Positions 1 to 8,474 of a stretch of 64,000 nucleotides of DNA are shown in pieces. The notes under the pieces are model-generated. The model was given only the letters and a program-made list of their open reading frames with translations. It made no database searches and was not told the origin of the DNA. Source of the stretch: Candidatus Symbiobacter mobilis CR (GTDB lineage Bacteria > Pseudomonadota > Gammaproteobacteria > Burkholderiales > Burkholderiaceae_C); the NCBI RefSeq assembly GCF_000477435.1, contig NC_022576.1, positions 1,178,001 through 1,242,000 on the forward strand, written 5' to 3'. Position 1 is the stretch's first letter. Every line of letters starts with the position of its first letter. A program made the position numbers and the translations under genes.

Positions 1-46
1 GCCACTGCGGCGGCGGCGCTGGCGGCGCAACGCTCCCGCTAAGGTT

Positions 47-835
47 TCACTCCTTGGTCGCAACAATGACCTGAAAATTGCCAAAAAAAGCCAGGTGCCG
101 TTCGCACGTAACCCCGGGCATGGCTTCGAGTAGCGTGACGGGGTCGTGCGTATCCCACAAGGCCAAGCCATACGGCTCGAACACCTTGAAGTACACCCAG
201 CTCAAGGCCCGCAGCAACCATGGCCCAGGGCGATGGAATTCCGCCAGGAAGAGCTTGCCCCCCGGCGCCAACACCCGAATGGCCTCTCGAACCACGTCCT
301 CCTTATAGGCATGGGGCAGCTCGTGTAGCAGGAAAAACATGACGTTGGCACTGACCGAACCGTCTTGCAGCCGCATCGATACCGCGTTGTCACGCATCGG
401 CTCGATGTACTCGCGATAGTCGGCCAGCTTGCGCATGGCGTGATCCAGCTCGTTCTGGATGATGTCGGCCACCAGCACCTTGGAAGCCCCAGCCTGCGCT
501 GCAGCGCGCACGACACGGGGCATCACGTTGCCAAAAGCACAGGACGTGATCAATACCCGCCGACCATGCAAGTCAATGTGCTGCATCCCCTGCGTGATGA
601 TCGACACCAGTCTGCTGTACTGGAACAGCAAAATCGCCGCAATGATCGGCTGGCAATCGACCAACCGGATCAGCCGCATATCCGAGTACAGGGGGTACAC
701 ATGCGCATCCTCGCCGCGCAACCGCCCCAACGCACCGCGAACCAGCAAGGCGCCCCGGGTCGCCGAGAAGAAAAACAGCCCCACAGCCGCCAAGGTTCCC
801 AACAACAGCGCCACGCCGTACGACAACAGTGTCAA
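47..835 (-). CDS. rquA: RquA-family methyltransferase-like protein (candidate rhodoquinone biosynthesis)
   Basis: About 262 residues. The N-terminus has one hydrophobic segment (residues about 4-25). A class I SAM-methyltransferase-like fold follows, but the usual glycine-rich motif I is replaced by T-S-C-A-F-G-N. Downstream come F-F-L-L-H-E-L-P, a G-G-K-L strand-turn and E-F-H-R-P, then E-P-Y-G-L-A-L-W. These match my recollection of RquA, the enzyme that converts ubiquinone to rhodoquinone. RquA is known to be an atypical methyltransferase relative. If correct, the cell can make rhodoquinone for anaerobic fumarate reduction. I chose the TTG at 835 because AGGAGAGG lies just upstream; an upstream TTG at 853 is in frame but has no such site. 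The gene is divergent from hrcA. The alternative is an uncharacterised methyltransferase. Confidence 0.72.
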   Translation of the reverse strand: MTLLSYGVALLLGTLAAVGLFFFSATRGALLVRGALGRLRGEDAHVYPLYSDMRLIRLVDCQPIIAAILLFQYSRLVSIITQGMQHIDLHGRRVLITSCAFGNVMPRVVRAAAQAGASKVLVADIIQNELDHAMRKLADYREYIEPMRDNAVSMRLQDGSVSANVMFFLLHELPHAYKEDVVREAIRVLAPGGKLFLAEFHRPGPWLLRALSWVYFKVFEPYGLALWDTHDPVTLLEAMPGVTCERHLAFFGNFQVIVATKE

Positions 836-978
836 CTTGCCTCTCCTATGCAATCCACAGCACCACTACCCGGACGTCGCCACCCTGCCGCACACGGCAC
901 GCACGCCCCGTGAAACCCCGGTAAACGGGAGCCTGGCAGTGTATCAATGGGGGGAATTCCGCGCAAAAACCCGCCTCC

Positions 979-984
979 TACAAT
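979..984 (+). promoter_or_regulatory. Putative -10 box giving a leaderless hrcA mRNA
   Basis: TACAAT ends six bases before the ATG of hrcA and no Shine-Dalgarno sequence is present, so transcription may start at the A of the start codon. No convincing -35 box is visible, and no CIRCE inverted repeat is seen nearby. Confidence 0.35.
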
Positions 985-990
985 GCCTTG

Positions 991-1998
991 ATGTTGGACG
1001 ATCGCGCCAAGATGCTGCTCAAAGCGCTCGTCGAGCGCTATATCGCCGATGGACAGCCCGTGGGGTCGCGAACCCTATCGCGGGCAAGTGGGGTAGAGCT
1101 ATCCCCCGCGACGATCCGCAATGTGATGTCGGATCTGGAAGAGCTGGGCCTCGTCGCCAGCCCCCACACCTCTGCTGGACGGATTCCCACCGCACGGGGG
1201 TACCGGCTCTTCGTCGACACGATGCTCACTGTGCAGCGCAATACGTTGGATGTGCCTTCGCAGCTCGCAGCAGATCAACCCCAAAAGGTCATGTCCCACG
1301 CTGCGCAGATGCTATCGAGCCTGTCGCATTTCGTCGGGGTCGTCGTCGTTCCCCGTCGGCCCTCGGTACTGCGGCACATCGAGTTTCTGCAGTTGTCCGA
1401 AAGGCGGTTGCTGGTCATCATCATCGGCCCGGATGGGGACGTGCATAACCAGGTCGTGCATACGGAAATCGATTACGGCCCGGCCCAACTGATCGAGGCA
1501 GCCCACTACCTCAACGCCCACTTCGCAGGGTTGACCCTGGAAGAGATGCGGGAACGGCTGGAACGAGAAATCGCTTCCCTGCGCGTGGAAATTGTCGGTC
1601 TGATGACCGCTGCGGTGCATGTCAGCGCAGATGTTTCCGCACAGACTGCGGATAACGTCATCATCTCCGGCGAAAAGAACCTGCTGTCCATCAGCGACTT
1701 CGCCAACGATATGAACCAGCTCCGGCAGGCTTTCGAGTTGTTCGAGCAGAAAGCCCAGCTCATCCGGCTGCTCGACGTCACAGGCCGTGCGCAAGGAGTG
1801 CGCATTTTCATCGGCGGGGAAAGCCAAGTCGTGCCCTACCAGGAACTGTCCATCGTCAGCGCACCCTACAAAGTCGACGGCCAGATCGTCGGCACCCTCG
1901 GCGTGGTAGGCCCCACGCGCATGGCCTACGACCGCATGATCGAGATCGTCGACATCACGGCCAAGCTCGTCAGCAACGCACTCAGCCATCCACGGTAA
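991..1998 (+). CDS. hrcA: Heat-inducible transcription repressor HrcA
   Basis: 335 residues, the normal family length. HrcA binds CIRCE operators and represses groE and dnaK operons; GroEL assists its folding. The N-terminal winged helix (about 1-75) includes the typical R-Y-I-x-x-G-Q-P-V-G-S-R and S-P-A-T-I-R-N stretches. The remainder is the GAF-like and dimerisation region, ending near V-D-I-T-A-K-L. I prefer the ATG at 991 over the in-frame TTG at 988, because the family protein begins M-L-D-D-R-A-K. No grpE, dnaK or dnaJ genes are adjacent, so the regulator is separated from its usual targets. Confidence 0.95.
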   Translation: MLDDRAKMLLKALVERYIADGQPVGSRTLSRASGVELSPATIRNVMSDLEELGLVASPHTSAGRIPTARGYRLFVDTMLTVQRNTLDVPSQLAADQPQKVMSHAAQMLSSLSHFVGVVVVPRRPSVLRHIEFLQLSERRLLVIIIGPDGDVHNQVVHTEIDYGPAQLIEAAHYLNAHFAGLTLEEMRERLEREIASLRVEIVGLMTAAVHVSADVSAQTADNVIISGEKNLLSISDFANDMNQLRQAFELFEQKAQLIRLLDVTGRAQGVRIFIGGESQVVPYQELSIVSAPYKVDGQIVGTLGVVGPTRMAYDRMIEIVDITAKLVSNALSHPR

Positions 1999-2071
1999 TG
2001 CCTGCACGGTGGTATGTCCTGGTTTCCTACAATGCTTGGCTCTGCTGTGGCTTCTGAGCCGCAGTGGAGGC

Positions 2072-2366
2072 GGGCCTCTAGCTCATGCATGGTTAGAGCA
2101 GCGGACTCATAGATCGCGCAATTCGATTTGTGCCTTGCGCTCGGAAACGGCGCAAGGGATGGTGTCAAAGTCGGTGAAACCTGTACGCGCATTGCGCATG
2201 GCAACGCCGAGCCAAGCCCCGGAACAACCGTTCCGAGGAAGGTGTAGAGACTAGACGGCACCCACCTACAGCATTGCGCCATGGTGAAGGCATAGTCCAG
2301 GGAGTGGCGAAAGCCACGCAAACCGGAATCCGTTGGTGCGGGGTTCGACTCCCCGGGGGCCCACCA
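2072..2366 (+). tRNA. tRNA-Ile (CAU anticodon) interrupted by a group I intron
   Basis: The exons are 2072-2110 and 2327-2366. Joined, they give a 7-bp acceptor stem (GGGCCTC with GGGGCCC), a D stem GCTC/GAGC, an anticodon stem GCGGA/TCCGT with loop CTCATAA, a T stem CGGGG/CCCCG with loop TTCGACT, discriminator A and an encoded CCA. Anticodon CAT in this body is the minor isoleucine tRNA whose C34 is converted to lysidine by TilS. The first exon ends exactly after the anticodon. A TACAAT at 2028-2033 may be its -10 box. Confidence 0.93.
2111..2326 (+). ncRNA. Group I self-splicing intron, Azoarcus tRNA-Ile type (IC3)
   Basis: 216 bases with no ORF. The internal guide GTG (about 2130-2132) can pair with the anticodon CAT to make a three-base P1 with the required U-G wobble at the 5' splice site. 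The core elements GAGACTAGAC and CATAGTCC can form P7. The intron ends in a G (2326) before AATCCGT. The long stretches GTGCCTTGCGC, GGATGGTGTCAAA, GGTGTAGAGACTAGACGGC and GGCATAGTCCAGGGAGTGGC agree with the Azoarcus BH72 ribozyme as I remember it. That intron is about 205 bases and sits in the same tRNA. Confidence 0.93.
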
Positions 2367-2437
2367 ATCTGCATGGCATCCCGCCTTGCGCGGGTTGCAG
2401 TCATTCAGCGTACAGCAGCCGAAACAAGGAGATCGCA

Positions 2438-2902
2438 ATGCAACGTACAACAGCCATAGGATACGCGCTGGCCGTAGCGCTCATGCTGGGGGCCTGTGCC
2501 ACCAGCAGCCCCGACGTCATCTCGCGCGAGGATGCGCAGCGCATGTCCCAAATTCAGGACGGCGTCGTGGTATCCGTGCGGAACGTGGTCGTCGACGGAA
2601 GCCAAAGCGGTGTGGGCGCCGTCGTCGGCGGCATCACCGGCGCCGTTGCAGGCTACAGCGCCAGCGGCGTACAGCGCGAATCGCAAGTGCTGGGGATGCT
2701 TGCGGGCGTTGCAGGCGCCGCTGCGGGGAACGCCATTGAGCGCATGGCTACCCGTGAAGATGCCATCGAAATCATCGTGCGCCTCGGCAATGGGGAACAA
2801 CGCGCAATCGTGCAAGCCAAGGGCAATGAAACCTTTGCTGCCGGGGAGCGCATCCGCGTCGTCACCAGCGGTGGCAAGGTGCGGGTGGCAAAGGCTCCGT
2901 AG
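2438..2902 (+). CDS. SlyB/Pcp-type outer-membrane lipoprotein with glycine zipper
   Basis: 154 residues. A short signal peptide ends in the lipobox L-G-A-C, so the mature protein should start at Cys18 and be lipidated. Residues about 60-100 form a glycine-zipper membrane hairpin (repeated GxxxG and Ala-rich turns, G-V-G-A-V-V-G-G-I-T-G-A). The C-terminal segment is a small beta domain typical of SlyB and the rickettsial 17-kDa antigen. AAGGAG precedes the ATG. It probably helps outer-membrane integrity; the exact role is unknown. Confidence 0.85.
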   Translation: MQRTTAIGYALAVALMLGACATSSPDVISREDAQRMSQIQDGVVVSVRNVVVDGSQSGVGAVVGGITGAVAGYSASGVQRESQVLGMLAGVAGAAAGNAIERMATREDAIEIIVRLGNGEQRAIVQAKGNETFAAGERIRVVTSGGKVRVAKAP

Positions 2903-2916
2903 ATTTCGTAGCCGGA

Positions 2917-3897
2917 CTACCGGGCCAATCCTTGCATCAGCAAATCCACGTTGTGGCGCATCATTCGCAAGTACGTGTCCCCTGCCGTTCCAGGCAGGGA
3001 GAGTGCGTCGGAATACAGGCTGCCCAACACCTTGGCCCCCGTCTCTGCAACGATCTGCCGCAATAGGGAAGAGTTGTCGAGGTTCTCCGTGAAGATGGCG
3101 CGGATCTGCTCTTTGCGAACCCGTTGAATGAGCTGGGCTACCGCCTTGGCGCTTGGTTCGGCATCGGTCAACACACCCTGCGGGGCCAGAAACGTGACCT
3201 GATAGCGATCGGCAAAATACCCAAAGGCATCGTGGGCCGTCAACACTTTGCGTTGTGCGACGGGTATCGTCCACAACCGATCCCGGATCCACGCATCCAA
3301 GGCGTGCAATTCCTTCTCATACGACTGTGCATTGCGCCGGTACTGCGCTGCACCAGCAGGATCGACCTTGGATAGTGCCTCGGCAATGTTGTGCGCATAC
3401 TGCACGACGTGGAGGGGGTTCTGCCATGCGTGCGGGTCGATGCCACCGTGCCGGTGATGCCCATGGTGTTGATGATCATCATGATCGTCATGGTGTTCAT
3501 GATGCGCACCCAACGTCACCGCATTGCCAAAACGACGCGGCTGCACCCCTACGCTGGCCACGACGACAGCCCCGCTGTACCCGCTGGATCGCAACAACTT
3601 TTGCGCCCAAGGCTCCAGTTCCATGCCATGCAAAACCACCAGGCGACTCGCCAGCAAGGCACGAGCGTGCGTGGGCCGTGGTTCAAAGGTGTGTGCATCT
3701 TGGCTAGGCCCAACCAGGTTTGTCACAGCAATGCGGTCTGCGCCGACCACGCGAACGACATCGCCCAAGATGCTGAAACTGGCCACGACAGGAATTGGCT
3801 CCGACATCGGTACCGGCTTGGAGGCAGCGCCCCATGCCATAGAGACCAACAAAGCGCATAGCCCCACCATCCATTGCTTCCAGCACTGCCACAACAT
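2917..3897 (-). CDS. znuA: Zinc ABC transporter, periplasmic zinc-binding protein ZnuA
   Basis: 326 residues with a signal peptide. This is the cluster A-I metal-binding solute protein that captures Zn2+ in the periplasm and hands it to ZnuBC. A His/Asp-rich loop (about residues 125-148, H-H-E-H-H-D-D-H-D-D-H) marks the zinc rather than manganese subgroup. Family ligands include the His in the D-A-H-T-F-E-P region, the His after the loop (D-P-H-A-W) and the H-D-A-F-G-Y segment. I chose the ATG at 3897 because GGGAGG lies 6-7 bases upstream; the longer ORF start at 3921 has none. It is the last gene of the znuC-znuB-znuA run. Confidence 0.92.
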   Translation of the reverse strand: MLWQCWKQWMVGLCALLVSMAWGAASKPVPMSEPIPVVASFSILGDVVRVVGADRIAVTNLVGPSQDAHTFEPRPTHARALLASRLVVLHGMELEPWAQKLLRSSGYSGAVVVASVGVQPRRFGNAVTLGAHHEHHDDHDDHQHHGHHRHGGIDPHAWQNPLHVVQYAHNIAEALSKVDPAGAAQYRRNAQSYEKELHALDAWIRDRLWTIPVAQRKVLTAHDAFGYFADRYQVTFLAPQGVLTDAEPSAKAVAQLIQRVRKEQIRAIFTENLDNSSLLRQIVAETGAKVLGSLYSDALSLPGTAGDTYLRMMRHNVDLLMQGLAR

Positions 3898-3950
3898 CGC
3901 GAACCTCCCTGTACTGACCACACCAACTCCAGGTCTGCTTCACACATACT

Positions 3951-4826
3951 TCAGGCCACCCTGTGCGGGCGCTTCAGCAAGCGAGGCACATACCCCGATG
4001 GGGAACACAACAACGACACGCCATACAACACCCCCGCGCAGCCCACCATCGTCGGCCCACTTGGGGTATCCAGGTGATAGGACAGCAGCAACCCGCCCAA
4101 ACTGGCAACCATTGCATGGATGCTCGCGTGGGCAAGCTGCGCACCCAAGGTGTCATGCCACAGGCGCGCACTCACCGCAGGCAACATCATCAGGCCGACA
4201 GACATCAGCGTCCCCATCGTCTGGAAGCCTGCAACCAGATTGAGCACAACCAGCAGCAGAAAACCTTGCTGCCACATCCACACGCTGCGCCCACTGGCTT
4301 GCAAATAGATGGGATCAAAGGATTCGAGCACCAACCCCCGGTAGCCCACAGCCAGCGCCAGCAGGCTCACACTAGCCACCGACGCGACGAGCACCAGTCC
4401 ATCGACATCGACGGAAAGCGCGCTGCCAAACAAGATGTGCAGCAAGTCGAGCTGGCTTCCCTGCCGGGAGATCAGCGCCACACCTATGGCCAGCGCAACG
4501 AGGTACATCGCCGCCAGGCTCGAATCCTCCGGCAAGGAGGTGGATCGGCTGACGACCCCGGCAACTCCGGCAACCAACAGCCCCGCCACCACCCCGCCCA
4601 AAGCCATGGCAGGCAAAGAAAGGCCCGCCACCGCAAACCCCACCGCGACCCCGGGGAGCACCGCATGGCTGAGCGCATCCCCCAACAAGCTCATTCGACG
4701 CAGCGTCAACAACACCCCCAACGGCGCGGCCCCCAGGGAAAGCGCCATGCACGCGACGAGCGCACGGCGCATGAAGGCAAAGTCCGCGAAGGGATCGACG
4801 AGGACTTCCCGGACGGTCTGGATCAT
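3951..4826 (-). CDS. znuB: Zinc ABC transporter permease ZnuB
   Basis: 291 residues with about eight hydrophobic segments, of the ABC-3 family used for Zn/Mn uptake. The characteristic S-L-L-G-D-A-L-S-H-A-V-L-P-G loop (residues about 45-60) contacts the ATPase. The start codon overlaps the znuC stop as ATGA (4823-4826), so the two are translationally coupled. The C-terminal tail after the last membrane helix is basic (R-L-L-K-R-P-H-R). The znuA start lies 53 bases further on. Confidence 0.93.
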   Translation of the reverse strand: MIQTVREVLVDPFADFAFMRRALVACMALSLGAAPLGVLLTLRRMSLLGDALSHAVLPGVAVGFAVAGLSLPAMALGGVVAGLLVAGVAGVVSRSTSLPEDSSLAAMYLVALAIGVALISRQGSQLDLLHILFGSALSVDVDGLVLVASVASVSLLALAVGYRGLVLESFDPIYLQASGRSVWMWQQGFLLLVVLNLVAGFQTMGTLMSVGLMMLPAVSARLWHDTLGAQLAHASIHAMVASLGGLLLSYHLDTPSGPTMVGCAGVLYGVSLLCSPSGYVPRLLKRPHRVA

Positions 4827-5641
4827 GGCGCAGACCAAGACGGGGGCGGATTGGAATGCAGATGCGAAGGCGAGGACGGAGATGCCATGGGCAAGGAATC
4901 GTCGCTATGGCAAATATCGGCCTGATCGTCCCAGGCTTCGGCCAGCAACCTGCTGCGTTCCAAGTGAGGCTGGGTCAGCACCTCCGTCGTGGCCCCCCAC
5001 GCTACCAGTTCCCGCGCAAGCAGCACGGTTTGGGGGAAATGCGAACGCACCATGCCTTCATCGTGCAACACGGCAATGACCGTGGTACCGCGCCCATGCC
5101 AACGGTGGATTTGCGCAAGCAGCGCAGTCGTGGTGCGGGAATCCATGGCGTGGAACGGTTCGTCGAGCAAGACCAGGTCAGCCTCCTGCACCGACAGGCG
5201 CGCAAACAGCACGCGCTGTAGCTGCCCCCCGGACAACGACCCCAGGGTACGCTGCTCGAAACCGGCCAACCCTACTTCGCGCAGAGCCGCCAACACGCGC
5301 CCACGCTGGTCATGCCCGACCTTCCCCATGGCCCCGACGGTGTTCCACAACCCGAACGCCACGCAATCGAGCACAGACAGGGGGAAGTTCCGATCGATCT
5401 CCGCAAGCTGCGGCAAATACGCCACCCGCTCCCTAGGGACATGGACCACCACCCGCCCCCCTGCCGGGCGCAACAAGCCAACGATGGTTTTGAGCAAGGT
5501 GCTCTTGCCTGACCCATTCGGACCCATGACCGCCGTCAAAGAACCCGAAGCGAAACAACCGCGCAGATGGTGCAACGCAGGGTGCTGGCGGTAGCTGACC
5601 GTCAGATTGTCGAGAACGACCATATCCGCCGGAACGACCAT
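4823..5641 (-). CDS. znuC: Zinc ABC transporter ATP-binding protein ZnuC
   Basis: 272 residues. Walker A is G-P-N-G-S-G-K-S-T (about residues 41-49), the signature is L-S-G-G-Q-L-Q-R, and Walker B is L-V-L-L-D-E-P-F. A C-terminal tail of about 30 polar residues ends in a Pro/Ser-rich stretch. It energises ZnuB. The start is uncertain between 5641 and 5623. I favour 5641 because its ATG overlaps the stop of the preceding small ORF (TGATG), giving a coupled four-gene run. No zur gene or convincing Zur box is visible. Confidence 0.9.
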   Translation of the reverse strand: MVVPADMVVLDNLTVSYRQHPALHHLRGCFASGSLTAVMGPNGSGKSTLLKTIVGLLRPAGGRVVVHVPRERVAYLPQLAEIDRNFPLSVLDCVAFGLWNTVGAMGKVGHDQRGRVLAALREVGLAGFEQRTLGSLSGGQLQRVLFARLSVQEADLVLLDEPFHAMDSRTTTALLAQIHRWHGRGTTVIAVLHDEGMVRSHFPQTVLLARELVAWGATTEVLTQPHLERSRLLAEAWDDQADICHSDDSLPMASPSSPSHLHSNPPPSWSAP

Positions 5642-5847
5642 CAGCGTCCCATCGCCCACCAGACTGCAAACCACAACGGGCAGAGCACAACCATGACCAA
5701 AGCCAAGCGCTGCGGCACGGACCACAGCAGGGGGTTGCGAGCCACATTGCCCCCCCACTGCGGGCGCAACCCTTTACCACGCTGCGGCTTGGCAGCGTCA
5801 GCCTGGGGGGCAACCTGGGCATGGGGCGCTGAGGGAGCGGAATGCAT
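5641..5847 (-). CDS. Small single-pass membrane ORF upstream of znuC, function unknown
   Basis: 68 residues. The N-terminal half is rich in Ala, Pro, Gln and basic residues. The C-terminal half is one hydrophobic helix (about 49-66, L-A-L-V-M-V-V-L-C-P-L-W-F-A-V-W-W). The stop overlaps the znuC start by two bases, as in coupled genes, which is the main evidence that it is real. No Shine-Dalgarno sequence is seen, and the frame stays open upstream to 6015. I do not recognise the family. Confidence 0.45.
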   Translation of the reverse strand: MHSAPSAPHAQVAPQADAAKPQRGKGLRPQWGGNVARNPLLWSVPQRLALVMVVLCPLWFAVWWAMGR

Positions 5848-6036
5848 CGTGGTGCGGAACAGCGGCAGGCCAGTCGGGAACGAAGCGCGGGAGTGTATCG
5901 ACCGGGGACACAGCATGCATTGCAGGGCATCCAGCCCTTGCAGGAGAGGGGAAAGCTGCGGTATGCAAACCTGTGGAAAGAGGGGGTTTTGGCGACAATG
6001 GATTTTTCTGGCCAATCACCTTACCCCCTGCACTGC

Positions 6037-6744
6037 ATGAAGCTCTTATTGACCTTGACCATCGCCCTATCCCTGCTCGTCGGATCGGTATGCGCCCAAG
6101 AGGCCGTGCTCCGCAAAAACCTCCGCGAACGTCTGCCCCAATTGCCCCCTATTCAGGAAGTGCGCAAAACTCCCCTACCCGGACTGTTCGAGATTCGCGT
6201 CGACGATGCAGACATTTTCTACACCGATGCGCAAGGCAACTATCTGTTCCAAGGCCATTGGATCGACACCAGGCAACAGCGCGACCTGACGCAGGAGCGG
6301 ACCGACCAGCTCACTGCCATTCGCTTCGATGCCCTGCCCGCAGCGGATGCGATCACGATCGTCCGAGGCAATGGCAAGCGGCAAATCGTGATCTTCGAAG
6401 ACCCCAACTGCGGCTACTGCAAAAAGTTCGAGCGCGATCTGCTCCAGATCGACAACATCACGGTTCGCCTGTACCTCTACCCAATCCTCGGTGGCGCTTC
6501 GTTCGAACGTTCCAAAAACATCTGGTGCGCCAAAGATCGGGTCAAGGCTTGGCAGGACTGGATGGTTCGCGATCTCGCCCCCGCCACGGCGACCTGCGAT
6601 ACCTCGGCGCTGACTCGCAATGTAGCGCTGGGGCGCAAGCACAAAATCACCGGCACCCCCACGCTCGTTTTCGCCGATGGCTCGCGCATCCCCGGCGCAG
6701 TGGGCACCGCAGACATCGAAAAACGCCTGGCACGCATACGTTGA
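6037..6744 (+). CDS. dsbC: DsbC-like thiol:disulfide interchange protein
   Basis: 235 residues with a signal peptide ending around V-C-A-Q. The N-terminal dimerisation domain (about 25-95) includes the usual G-L-F-E-I-R-V segment and a Y-T-D-A-Q-G-N-Y turn. The thioredoxin-like domain carries the active site C-G-Y-C at residues 125-128, preceded by F-E-D-P-N. The cis-Pro is in T-G-T-P-T. DsbC isomerises wrong disulfides in periplasmic proteins and is kept reduced by DsbD. The gene converges with the next one, 23 bases away. Confidence 0.88.
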   Translation: MKLLLTLTIALSLLVGSVCAQEAVLRKNLRERLPQLPPIQEVRKTPLPGLFEIRVDDADIFYTDAQGNYLFQGHWIDTRQQRDLTQERTDQLTAIRFDALPAADAITIVRGNGKRQIVIFEDPNCGYCKKFERDLLQIDNITVRLYLYPILGGASFERSKNIWCAKDRVKAWQDWMVRDLAPATATCDTSALTRNVALGRKHKITGTPTLVFADGSRIPGAVGTADIEKRLARIR

Positions 6745-6767
6745 TCCCGAAAAATCTACAGAGGCTT

Positions 6768-8384
6768 TTACGGGTTGCGCCCACCCTGCTCCGGCGCACG
6801 CTGCCGTAGCCGTTCCTCAATGTCCCGCTTGCGCGTATCGATGATCGCGGCTTCAACCAAGTCGCCTGGGCCGAGTTGCGCGGCGTTGCTGCGTACGTAG
6901 TCCTGCGCGGAGCGAAGCCGGTCTAGCGCGCCCTGTTCGTCGAATCGCGCCCAGCATGATTCGGCTTCGGCACGGGCGGCCTGGAGAGGACGGCTCAACC
7001 CTTGTTGCAGCCAAGCAATCCACTGCCACGCGCCTGCGTCGTCCTTGTTCGTTCCCACCCACGCATACAGGCGGCGCAACACGCCCTCGACATCGCTACG
7101 CTGCGCTCCAGTACGAACCAGTTGCGCTTGCAACGCCAAGGCTGCGCGGGAGTGGGCAGCATCGGCCATACCGCCTGCTGGAGCGCTCCCGGCAGGCAAC
7201 CCCACCAAATGCCCCAGCGCCAACCGCTGTGCGGGGGTGCGGTCGTGCGCGGTCAGCGCGATGTCGACTTCCAGATACCCCAAAATTTGTTGCACCGCGT
7301 CGCCCTGCCCCGCCAGCACCGAGCGCAACCGCTCCAGATGCCGACGAGCGAGAGCAGGCTCTTGCAACAGGCTGGCGGATAGCACCGCCGCATACCAGGC
7401 AGGCGCTTGGCGGTCTACGGGATGGGCTGTGGGGCCTGCATCGTCAGGGCCCTTGCTCCAGCCATACAGCACATCGCGGCTTGTGTGGTCTGCCAGCACC
7501 CGCGCACGCGCTGCCATCAGCCCATGCACCAAGTCCGGGTTCCCTTTCGCCGCACCATGCACGGGAAAGCCCACGCGGGCTTGCATGTCTGCAATGCGTT
7601 CCGTCGTCAACGGGTGGCTACGCAAATAGGGATACGTTCCACTGTCGTTGAGCCGCGTTGCCTGCTGGAGCTTTTCGAACATCGACACGGTACCCTGGCC
7701 ATCGAACCCGGCCTGGGTCATCATCCCCAGCCCCATGCGGTCTGCCTCGCGCTCCATATCGCGCGAGAAGTTCAATTGGCCCTGTGCAACCAATGCCTGG
7801 CTTCCCACCATCAGCGCATTGCCCGCATCGGGGCTGCGCGACGCAGCCACTGCGCCAAGCACCACCCCCGCGAGCAACCACGGCGCATTCCTGCGTTCCT
7901 GCGCAATGAGGCGGGAAATGTGCCGCTGGGTAATATGGCTCAGTTCATGCGCCAATACCGAGGCCAGTTCGTCGCGGGTCTCGACGACGGACAACAACCC
8001 CAGATGCACGCCCAGATAGCCCCCCGGCAACGCAAAGGCATTCACGCTGCGGTCGCGGCCCAGCAGAATCTTCCACGCAAAACGCTCATCCAGTTCTGTG
8101 GGAATGTCCCCCCGGCTGCGCGCCGCCGCGAGCAAGGCTTGCCACAAGCCCTCGACATAGTCGCCGAGAACGGGATCGTCGAGATAGTCGGGATCGCGGT
8201 ACAGGCTGCGGACGATGCTGTCACCCAAAGCGCGCTCTTCCGCAGCAGACAAGGGGCTGGATTCGCCCAGCGCAGGCAACCCGGCTGCCCATGCGCCCCC
8301 CATCGCCCACATGCCAACCAGCACGCACAGCGCCCATCGAACCCTTTTGCAAAACCGTAGCCAAGGCAAAAAACAGTACAGCAT
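6768..8384 (-). CDS. bepA: M48 metalloprotease/chaperone with TPR domain, BepA (YfgC) type
   Basis: About 538 residues. An N-terminal signal segment (W-A-L-C-V-L-V-G-M-W-A-M) ends near A-W-A-A. The protease domain carries the zinc motif H-E-L-S-H at residues 146-150, and the downstream E-R-E-A-D-R-M-G supplies the third ligand. The C-terminal half is helical with TPR-like repeats and a Q-R-L-A-L-G-H-L pattern. BepA degrades or helps assemble outer-membrane proteins such as LptD. The start is uncertain: in-frame ATGs also occur at 8417 and further upstream. The one at 8384 places a proper signal peptide at the N-terminus with a weak GCAGG upstream. Confidence 0.87.
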   Translation of the reverse strand: MLYCFLPWLRFCKRVRWALCVLVGMWAMGGAWAAGLPALGESSPLSAAEERALGDSIVRSLYRDPDYLDDPVLGDYVEGLWQALLAAARSRGDIPTELDERFAWKILLGRDRSVNAFALPGGYLGVHLGLLSVVETRDELASVLAHELSHITQRHISRLIAQERRNAPWLLAGVVLGAVAASRSPDAGNALMVGSQALVAQGQLNFSRDMEREADRMGLGMMTQAGFDGQGTVSMFEKLQQATRLNDSGTYPYLRSHPLTTERIADMQARVGFPVHGAAKGNPDLVHGLMAARARVLADHTSRDVLYGWSKGPDDAGPTAHPVDRQAPAWYAAVLSASLLQEPALARRHLERLRSVLAGQGDAVQQILGYLEVDIALTAHDRTPAQRLALGHLVGLPAGSAPAGGMADAAHSRAALALQAQLVRTGAQRSDVEGVLRRLYAWVGTNKDDAGAWQWIAWLQQGLSRPLQAARAEAESCWARFDEQGALDRLRSAQDYVRSNAAQLGPGDLVEAAIIDTRKRDIEERLRQRAPEQGGRNP

Positions 8385-8474
8385 CGTCGAACCTGCGTGG
8401 TGTGAGGAGGGGTTCATGGGCATAACGATGCTCATCGTAATCGGCTCCATTCGTCGCGATTGCTAACATCCTCT

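Noticed and set aside
854..990. CIRCE operator (self-regulation of hrcA)
   Set aside because: No TTAGCACTC-N9-GAGTGCTAA-like inverted repeat is present.
1312..2007. 231-codon ORF antisense to hrcA
   Set aside because: Shadow of hrcA; acidic, His-rich composition typical of antisense frames in GC-rich genes.
5928..5955. Hairpin TGCAGGGC/GCCCTTGCA between znuC and dsbC as a zinc-responsive element
   Set aside because: It contains a bulge, has no similarity to a Zur box I know, and lies in sequence shared by weak ORFs on both strands.
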